This document shows, piece by piece, positions 55,785-64,000 of a stretch of 64,000 nucleotides of DNA (position 1 is the stretch's first letter; every line of letters begins with the position of its first letter). The DNA is from Asterias amurensis. Lineage: Eukaryota; Echinodermata; Asteroidea; Forcipulatida; Asteriidae. The stretch is taken from assembly GCF_032118995.1 (NCBI RefSeq), contig NC_092665.1, positions 2,144,001 through 2,208,000 on the forward strand, read 5' to 3'. The translations under genes and the position numbers were made by a program. The notes under the pieces were generated by a model. The model was not told the origin of the DNA and did no database searches. It saw nothing but the letters and a program-made list of their open reading frames with translations.

Positions 55785-58700
55785 TTTTATTTTGTATCAA
55801 TCCCATATTACACCCCACTTTTTGCCTTTTAGGATCCGCCCCAAAAAATTACCCCCTTTACTTCAAATATAAATCAATCCAAATGCACCCCACTTTTCTG
55901 CCATTCAGGACCCGCCCCAACATTTTACCCCTTCTACTTCAAATCAGTATGGGCCAATATACACCCCACTTTTCTGCCATTCAGAAACCGCCCCCAACAT
56001 TTTTCTCTTTTACTTCAATTATGTAACAAGGACCAGCCATCAACATTTATCCCTTTTACATCAAATTCAAATAAAGGCACTTTTATGCCATTTTAGACCC
56101 GCCCTACAAATTTTTACCCCTTCTACTGCAAATCTGTATCAATCCCATACATCCCACTTTTTGGCCATTCAGGACCCGCCCCCAAGAATTACCCTTTAAC
56201 CTTCAAATAAATCAATTACAAATTACAAATCTGTATCAATGCTATAAATACACCCAACTTTTCAGCCATTTTAAACCCACCCACAACATTTTACCCATTC
56301 TACTTCAGATATCAGTATAAGTTCAATGCACCCAACTTTCTCCATTGAGGACCCGCCCAAAACATTTTACCTCTTTTATTTAAAAAAAAAAATCAGTTCC
56401 AAATGCACCCACTTTTGGCCATTCTAGACCCGCCCCCAATGCTTTACCCCTTCTACTTCAGATATCAGTATAAATCCAATATGCACCCCACTTTTCTCCA
56501 TTGAGGTCCCGCCCCAAACATTTTACCCCTTTTACTTCAAGTACTTATTTTAAATCAATTCCAAATGCACCCCACTTTTCTGCCATTCTAGACCCGCCCC
56601 ACAAATGTGTACTCCTTCTACTTCAAATCTGTATCAATCCCAAATGCACCCCACTTTTTTGCCATTCTAGACCCGCCCAACAAATGTGAACCCCCTTCTA
56701 CTTCAAATCTGTATCAATCCCAAATGCACCCCACTTTTCTGCCACTTTTGACCCGCCCATTAAATTTTAACCCCTTGGTATCAATCCCTTATACACCCCC
56801 GGTTTTGGCCATTCAGGACCCGCCCCCAAGATTTACTCCTTTTACTTCAAATATAAGGCCAAGTAAAATAAATAACATGTTGCGCGTCCGGACTTTTTGA
56901 AAAGTTGGTGAGGGAGGTCCTTGTTTGTTTCAAATTTGTTGTTATTTTTTTCAAGATGGCCACCATATTTTTTAATAATGAATAACAAAAAAATTGGTGT
57001 GGTCTCTAAAATCGGAGCGGGCGGGGACGAGCAACATGTTATTTATTTTACCTAAATCAATCCCAGCACCCCCACTTTTTTGGGATCCACCCCAACATTT
57101 AACCACTTTTACTTTAAACCAGTAATACCAGTATCAATCCCAAATAATAATAATAAATAATAATAATAAACGAGACTTATAAAGCGCATTTGGGACCCCA
57201 CTTTTCTGCAATTCAGGACCCGCCTCCAACAATTTATTCTTTTTGCTTCAAATCTGTCTGTACCCCCACTTTTCTGCTACTCTAGACCCGCCCCAAACAT
57301 TTTACCCCTTTTACATCAAATCTGTATCAATCCAAAATGCACCCCACTTTTCTGCCAATCTAGACCTGCCCAACAAATTTTTCCCCCTTTATTTCAAATC
57401 TGTATCAATCCCAAATGCACCCCACTTTTCTGCTATTCTAGACCCGCCTCAAACATTTTACCCCTTTAACTTCAAATCAGTATCAATCCCAAATCATCCC
57501 CACTTTTCTGCCATTTAGGAACCGCCCCAACAGTAAACCCCTTTTTCTGTAGACTCGCCCTCAACACTTTACCCGTTACATGTACTTCAAATATAAATCA
57601 ATCCCAATGCACCCCACTTTTCTGCCATTCAGGACCCACCCCAACATTTTACCCCTTTTACTTCAACTATAAATCAATCCCAAATGCACCCTTCTTTTCT
57701 GGCTCTCAGGACCCGCCCACAATCTTTTATCCCTTTTTGCTTCAAATCTGTATCAATCCAATATGCATCCCACTTTTCTGCCATTCTAGACCCGCCCCCA
57801 GACATTTTATCCCTTTAACTTCAAATCAAAATCAATCCCATGCACCCCCACTTTTCTGCCATTCAGGACCCGCCCCAACATTTTACCCCTTATAATTCAC
57901 TATCCATATCATATGTGCACCCCTCTTTTCTGCCATTCCCCGCCCTCAACATTTTTCCCCTTTTACTTTAAACCAGTATCAATCTCAAATGCACCCCACT
58001 TTTCTGCCATTATAGACCCGCCCACAATCTTTTACCCCCTTATAATTCACTATCCATATCATATGTGAACCCCACTTTTCTGCCATTCCCCGCCCTTAAC
58101 ATTTTACCCCTTTTACTTCAACTATAAATCAATCCTAAATGCACCCTTCTTTTTTGCCATTCCAGACCCTCCCCCAACATTTTTCCCCTTTACTTCAAAC
58201 CAGTATCAATCCCAAATGCACCCCACTTTCCTGCCATTCCAGACCCTCCCCCAACATTTTTCCCCTTTTACTCCAACTATAAATCAATCCCAATGTACCC
58301 CCACTTTTCTGCCATTCAGGACCCACCCCAAACAATTCCAAGTGCACCCCCACTTTTCTACTATTGTTACTCCAACTATAAATCTATCCCAAATGCACCC
58401 CTTTTTTGCCATTATAGACCCGCCCACAATCTTTTACCCCTTTTACTTCACTATCTGTATCATTATGTGCACCCCACTTTTCTTTCTGCCATTCCCCGCC
58501 CTCAACATTTTACCCCTTTTACTTCAACTATAAATCAATCCCAAATGCACCCCACTCTTTTGCCATTCTAGACCCGCCCACAAATGTTTACCCCCTTCTA
58601 CTTCACTATCTGTACATGCACCCCACCTCATTCAGGACCCGCCCTCAACATTTTACCCCTTTTACTCAACTATAGGCCTACTGTGTATAAGTCAATCCCA

Positions 58701-59437
58701 AATGCACCCCACTTTTCTGCCATTCTAGACCCGCCTCAAACAATTTACCCCTTTAACTTCAAATCAGTATCAGTCCCAAATGCACCCCACTTTTCTGCCA
58801 TTCTAGACCCGCCCACAAATGTTTACCCCTTCTACTTCACTTTTTTTTCTGTACATGCACCCCACTTTTCTGCCATTCAGAACCCACCCTCAACATTTTA
58901 CCTTTTTTACGTCAACTATAAATCAATTCTAAATGCACCCCACTTTTCTGCCATTCAAACCCTGCCCCCAAGATTTTAACCCATTTACTTCAAATATGTA
59001 TCAATACCAAATGCACCCTACTTTTCTGCCATTCAGGACCCGCCCTCAACATTTTACCTTTTTTACTTCAATTATAAATCAATTCTAAATGCACCCTACT
59101 TTTCTGCCATTCAGGACCTGCCCCCAAGATTTTAACCCATTTACTTCAAATATGTATCAATACCAAATGCACCCCACTTTTCTGCCATTCAGGACCTGCC
59201 CCCAAGATTTAAACCCATTTACTTCAAATATGTATCAATACCAAATGCACCCTACTTTTCTGCCATTCAGGACCTGCCCCCAAGATTTTAACCCATTTAC
59301 TTCAAATATGTATCAATACCAAATGCACCCCACTTTTCTGCCATTCAGGACCTGCCCCCAAGATTTTAACCCATTTACTTCAAATATGTATCAATACCAA
59401 ATGCACCCTACTTTTCTGGCATTCAGGACCAGCCCCT
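55785..59437. repeat. 78-bp satellite array, about 3.6 kb
   Basis: The unit contains 'aaatgcaccccacttttctg', 'ccattcaggacccgccc', 'acattttacccctttta' and 'cttcaaatctgtatcaat'. Spacing in the youngest stretch (59155, 59233, 59311, 59389) is exactly 78 bp, i.e. 26 codons, which explains the repeating open frame there. Older parts are diverged and of variable length. Weak outliers persist at 60370-60560 and 60690-60900. Confidence 0.9.
56852..57055. mobile_element. MITE inserted in the 78-bp satellite (TAAAATAAATAACATGTTGC ends)
   Basis: Left 'taaaataaataacatgttgc' and right 'gcaacatgttatttatttta' are perfect 20-bp inverted repeats, followed inward by 'gcgtccgg' and 'cggggacg'. Satellite units resume on both sides. 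Confidence 0.8.
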
Positions 59438-59738
59438 AATTACCTTTTTTCTTCCCCTCAAAGCTTTCCCAAAAATAGACCCACTTGTCTCCCTTTTGAT
59501 AACTTGCTCCCAACCAATAAGGTGTCTCCAAACATCACCCCACCGTTGCTGTTCTTAACCCCCTCCCCAAACCCCTGTCTTCATATACTTTATACCAAGA
59601 CATAACCATCTTTAAATACTATTTATATGCATCTAGGGATTTGCCTCATGATTTCATCAATGGGGGCAAGGGGGAGGGATTGGGAGTGGGCAAAGTTTCA
59701 GGGGGGCACCCAGATTCCTCTCTTCACAGTTATTGACC

Positions 59739-60124
59739 TTTAAAGGCAGTGGACACTATTGGTAAATACTCAAAATAATTATTAGCATAAAACCTTTCTT
59801 ATTAACGAGTAATGGGGAGAGGTTGATGGTATAAAACATTGTGAGAAACGGTTCCCTCTGAAGTGTCATAGTTTTCGAGAAAGAAGTAATTTTCCACGAA
59901 TTTGATTTCGAGACCTCAGATTTAGAACTTGAGGTCTCGAAATCAACCATCTAAACGCACACAACTTTGTGTGACAAGGGTGTTTTTTTCTTTCATTATT
60001 ATCTCGCAAGTTCGATGACCGATTGAGCTCAAATTTTCACAGGTTTGTTATTTTATGCATGTTGAGATACACCAACTGTGAAAGCTAGTCTTTGACAATT
60101 ACCAATAGTGTCCACTGCCTTTAA
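59739..60124. repeat. AAAGGCAGTGGACACT-family MITE, full length
   Basis: 'ttaaaggcagtggacactat' to 'atagtgtccactgcctttaa'; one of the best-preserved copies. It ends 74 bp before exon-like segment 2. Confidence 0.85.
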
Positions 60125-60198
60125 CCATGTGATTTGTTTTCATGCTTGATTAAAATGCAAGTCATGCAATTATTTGTTCTTTTAATTTCTATTTCTAG

Positions 60199-60366
60199 AA
60201 CACTCCTAAGGTGATGACGAGCCTTGATATGAAAGATGCATCAGCTTGACTGAAGAGAGCCCATGAGATGCGGCATCATAATGAATTCAAGTACATCATC
60301 TCCTCACTGCATGCCTCAAGCTACATCAGTTCAACTTGGCTAGTTATTCAATACTTGGATATTAAG
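60199..60366 (+). other. Exon-like segment, copy 2 of 3
   Basis: Acceptor-like 'tttctatttctag', then 'aacactcctaaggtgatgac'; donor-like 'ttaag|gtacaa'. Relative to copy 3 it has 2 extra bases near its start, so it reads a stop soon after joining. Non-coding or decayed. Confidence 0.5.
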
Positions 60367-61036
60367 GTACAATGATGAAACTTTTCAATTACAAATACGC
60401 ACCCAACTTACTGCCAATCTGGACTCATCCAAGAATATTTGTTGACCCGTTGTGCTTCAAATCTGCATCAATGCCAAAAAGGAACAACATCCACTTGCAC
60501 CCCCTATTCTACCATCCCGGCCATATCTCGTTGGGCCCCCCTGCCCCCTTTCAATGTTGGTTCTGATTGACGGTCTTCTGTGTTACAGTCAACATTGAAC
60601 GGGGGGACGGGGGAGTGAATGATGTCAGTGGGAAGTGTACAGGGAATGGTTTAATGTAACAATATAGGTCTGGGTGGCCCAAGCATTTGGCTGGGATTGT
60701 AGGCCTGCCCTCAATACTATTGCCCCTTGTACTTCTATCAATGACAGATTTACACACAACTTGTCTGTTAATCTAGACCCATCTCCAATACTATTACCCC
60801 TTTGACTTCAAATCTGTATCAACGCCAAAGATGCACAAAACTTGTCTGCTGTTCTTGACCAGTCCCCAATATGATCACCCCTTTGGATGTTCGACACTTT
60901 TCGACCAATCTGTATCCACCATCAATCAACAGCACCTTCTACAAACTGAATTACAATATGCATACAATATGCAACTGTTTTCCTCTTGACATATATTTCA
61001 TGCATTAATTTTGTCCTTTGAATGTTTTGTTTATAG

Positions 61037-61195
61037 AACACTCAAGATGATGACAAGCCTTGGTATGAAAGATGCGCCAGCTTGACTGACGAGAGCCTGT
61101 GAGATGCTGCCTCATCATGATTTCAAATACACCATCTTCTCACCGTCTAAAGCTAATTCAGTTCAACTTTGTGATTCATTCAATAAGATGTTAAG
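61037..61195 (+). other. Exon-like segment, copy 3 of 3
   Basis: Acceptor-like 'ttttgtttatag', then 'aacactcaagatgatgacaa'; donor-like 'gttaag|gtacgt'. In the phase left by the exon at 54248 it encodes TLKMMTSLGMKDAPA and a stop. Confidence 0.5.
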
Positions 61196-62660
61196 GTACG
61201 TCTCACGTAGTGAGTTTTATTTATTGTAAAAAGGTCTGTTTACATGGACTCTTATAAAACCACTCACGACATCAGTCTTTACTGTTTACAACTGAAACAA
61301 AGTTGTGATTTATTTCAAAAGCTATGAACTTAATTCAAAGCACATTGTACTGCGTAAACAGATCTTTACCGCGTACAGCCCTATGTGGCTGTTTTTGTTA
61401 TGAAGTGAAAACTTTGCTGAATATTGTTGTGTACATTTTGTAACTCCTTTGAATCATCAGGCCTGATACTTCTCAAAGACAAATTACGCAGCAATTGCCT
61501 CTATGCACACGACCTTAGTCATTGCCTTGGTGCCCATTGAAGGTTCTGGTACTAATTCAAATTTCCCTCACACTCTTGCGTTTTACTGAGAATTGCTACC
61601 TTGCCCTTACAAGAATGAAGCATCAGGCCTGAAGAATGGGTAATGAAATGCAGAAATCAAAGGGCTTCTAACTACGACTACAGTTTGTACTGTATACCAA
61701 AGCAGTGTAGTGAACACTCATGCAACGTATAGGCTAACATGTACAGTTTCAAAACATAACTTAACACATATGTCAGAGTTTGAAACATGTTTTAAATACC
61801 TAGTTTGATATTTATATGTGGTAAAATTGATGTGTTTGTGTCACACGTGATGATATTCATCTTCAAAACATTGTACGAACTGAGTAGGGCTCTTAGTTTT
61901 AACGGAATCCAAATGTATGGAAACTTAGAGTGAACATCTGCATTGCAATGAAGTTTTATGCTTATTACTGAAAGTACTGTACTGCATCTTTCCACCATTT
62001 TATCTTGAAAGCCAGATTCCGCAAATCCATGAGAACCCCAAAATAAACAGTTATAATATTTTGTTATGATTTTCTGATGTATTTAACTTGGAAACTTGGC
62101 AATGCAGATGGTCCTTCTAAACTTCCATACAATTTTTGCAACATCTTTTGAAGTCTGGTTCCAAGTCTCTTAGTGGTTATACAACTCTAATTCTTAATGT
62201 AGGTGCCAGACTAATTTCTTGTTTGATTTCTCCTATACATGTGTATATGTATACACTAAGCTAATAAGTTATCAAGGTTTATGTGTGTAAATGCCCTTTT
62301 TAAACAACAGCTTTTAATACGCCAGCTTCGGAATTCACAGTTAAGCTGAGCATACATACTTTGTAATACTTAAAATAAGAAATTGAAGGTTAGAAGTCAC
62401 GAACGATGTGTTCTGTGCAATTGAATTGTTAAATTAAAGAGTTATATAGCACCTACAACTTACGCTAAGTGCCAAATTAGAGTAATTTTATGCAATTATT
62501 TATTGAAACAACACTTTCCTGTAAGTTTGTTTGTCACCAGAATGCCTATTACATGTAGAATGTCTACAGGGATACCCTGGAGTGTATCACGCACTGTTTT
62601 AAGGGTGTTTTAAATGTTTTTGCACTAAATTTTTGCAATTTTCAGTGATTTTTAGAGTTT
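61196..62660. other. No gene seen; one CAGGCCTG element inside
   Basis: AT-rich unique sequence apart from the MITE at 61458-61631. The minus-strand open frame at 61792-61998 has no recognisable domain. Confidence 0.45.
61458..61631. repeat. CAGGCCTG-bounded MITE
   Basis: 'caggcctgatacttctcaaa' to 'gaatgaagcatcaggcctg', with 'cattgccttggtgccca' inside. Same order as 111-269. Confidence 0.65.
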
Positions 62661-62674
62661 TTTAGGCAAAAAAA

Positions 62675-62845
62675 AATAAAATCAAAAAAAAATTAACGAG
62701 CATGCGTTTCAGGCGATTTTAAGAAAATGAAATTCAAAAAAGTAAAAATTAGTGGTGATTTTTGGAAATTTTTACAATTTTGGATTTTTTTTAATGGAAA
62801 ATAAAAAAAATTAACGAGCGTGCGTTTCAGACGATTTTAAGAAAA
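62675..62845. repeat. Direct repeat, about 120-bp period
   Basis: 'ttaacgagcatgcgtttcag' + 'gcgattttaagaaaa' near 62692 recurs as 'ttaacgagcgtgcgtttcag' + 'acgattttaagaaaa' near 62809, in an A/T-rich background. Confidence 0.65.
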
Positions 62846-62904
62846 CAGTTTACCGTTAATTTGATTTTTTTTTTTTTTTTTTTAAATTAAAAATAAATAA
62901 AATT

Positions 62905-63165
62905 TAATTAAAAAAAAAATCTCGCCTCCACTCTCCTTCCTACCCGGTCCACCACTCCCCCCTCTCTCTCTCTCCGGGTCCACGCCTCCCCTCTGGTGTG
63001 TCCCCGCCATGTTGCCTCCTCGTCGTGGTCCGGGGTCCGTGGGCGTTCCTCTGGTGTCTCCATGGTGGTGGTGGTCCTGGCCGGGGCTCGAACCCGCACA
63101 GATGTCTCCAGTGTAGTCCTCCGAAGCCGTCTCCTTATCCGCTAGGCTATGGCGTCTTCCGGGTT
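62905..63165 (-). repeat. GC-rich tRNA-derived SINE, minus strand
   Basis: On the minus strand the head reads 'atagcctagcggataaggag' (A box) and 'gcgggttcgagccccggcc' (B box), then a GC-rich body and a terminal poly(T)/A-rich tail. The long gap between the boxes suggests a Ser/Leu-type tRNA origin. It is distinct from the SINE at 15815. The open frame within it is not a gene. Confidence 0.7.
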
Positions 63166-63268
63166 TGAAAAAAAATTTTTAAGGTGGTAAACATTAGAAC
63201 GAAGTTTGACGCACACGTGTGTATACGCGTGTACTACCAAGTTGCGATTAGTCTCTGGATCAGTCGTG

Positions 63269-63353
63269 AAGAGAGCGCCCTCTTGTGGCGATATTCATTA
63301 ATATGTAGTTATATTGCCACAAGTAATTAATAATGCCACAAGAGGGCGCTCTC
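63269..63353. repeat. Small inverted-repeat element GAGAGCGCCCTCTTGTGGC
   Basis: 'gagagcgccctcttgtggc' is exactly inverted as 'gccacaagagggcgctctc' with a ~45-bp spacer containing 'gccacaag' again. Confidence 0.7.
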
Positions 63354-64000
63354 CCAAGAACAAACTTCTTGAATCAAGACTACCAATCAACAGCCTACTC
63401 GGCCACAAGGAAACATAAACTTGTTTGTCTGTTTTATTTTAATATAAAATTTTATTAATTTATTTTTATTTTATAAAATATAATAAAATGTGAATACGCT
63501 AAGATTGGACGGTTTGCACATGTTTGTTTCGTTTTATGAAGTCAAATAAAGCTTTTTAAACAAATAAATACAGGTTTGGCAACAAAATAATGACAATCAG
63601 ACAAAAACAGGTTTAGATTAGGGTTGTACCATTTTTATTTATTACGATAATAATAATGAACCATTTTAATATAGCGCAGAATTACAATAAAATGTCAATG
63701 CTAAAACATGAGTTCATGCTAATTAATTGTTCGTTCTTGATTAAATCTAGAATATTTATAATCAGCTTTTACCAGTAAGTTATTGACATCAAATAATTTA
63801 CTGACACTCTGACGTGGAAATAATTATGGCAACATTAATGATATGGATCATGAATAAGTAGGCCTACACTAAAAATTATATTCTTAAAGGTTATCATTTT
63901 TTATGTAAAATCTTTAAAACAAAAAAACAACATAAATTACTTGCTCAGTATTAAACTAAGACTAGAATAATATTGGCTGTGACATCAGTAGTCCCAAGTT
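63354..64000. other. No gene seen
   Basis: Very AT-rich. 'cttgaatcaagacta' at 63370 is a hairpin-type end. No splice-supported frame is visible. Confidence 0.5.

Noticed and set aside
58216-59439. Repeated Pro/His-rich open frames
   Set aside because: They follow the 78-bp satellite exactly; older units are interrupted by stops, so no sign of coding constraint.
62908-63099. Arg-rich minus-strand frame
   Set aside because: Lies in the body of a tRNA-derived SINE.
1-64000. Retroviral, LTR, Polinton or CRISPR content
   Set aside because: No reverse transcriptase, integrase, capsid or polymerase frames, LTR pairs, or regularly spaced repeats with unique spacers were seen.

Overview
This is nuclear DNA from an animal. 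Genes are split by large, phase-consistent introns, intergenic DNA is AT-rich, and palindromic MITEs, tRNA-derived SINEs and minisatellites are dense. The proteins (Dishevelled, TFIIH p44, 2'-5'-oligoadenylate synthetase) point to a marine invertebrate deuterostome. An echinoderm, possibly a sea star, is my best guess from the repeat style; this is inference, not proof.

Layout. 1-11.1 kb: the 5' end of a minus-strand dishevelled gene. DIX-domain exon 1 is at 10951-11111 and exon 2 at 5254-5323; later exons were not found and probably lie off the left edge. 11.1-12.2 kb: a compact divergent promoter region. 12.2-21.0 kb: a complete 15-coding-exon GTF2H2 (TFIIH p44/SSL1) gene on the plus strand, whose stop codon lies inside a 31-bp minisatellite. 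21-24.3 kb: intergenic. 24.3-51.3 kb: a tandem plus-strand cluster of four complete OAS-like genes (called OAS-A to OAS-D here), each with four coding exons and identical intron phases (0, 1, 2), plus an orphan 3' half of OAS-A (OAS-A'). A tandem duplication of about 9.7 kb, from OAS-A intron 2 to downstream of OAS-B, explains OAS-A' and OAS-C; its junction falls inside a MITE. 51.3-54.2 kb: intergenic with MITEs. 54.2-61.2 kb: a short unrecognised coding exon, three homologous exon-like segments and a 3.6-kb array of a 78-bp satellite. 61.2-64 kb: AT-rich DNA with a SINE and small inverted repeats.

How the genes relate. Dishevelled (Wnt signalling) and GTF2H2 (transcription and nucleotide excision repair) are ordinary housekeeping neighbours. 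The OAS cluster is the accessory part. OAS enzymes make 2'-5'-linked oligoadenylates when activated, in vertebrates by dsRNA. OAS-B, -C and -D keep all three catalytic aspartates; OAS-A has Gln at the second and a degenerate glycine loop, so it may be a non-catalytic paralogue. The OAS introns carry long palindromic MITEs and several minisatellites with periods divisible by three. No retrovirus, LTR element, CRISPR array or rRNA was recognised.
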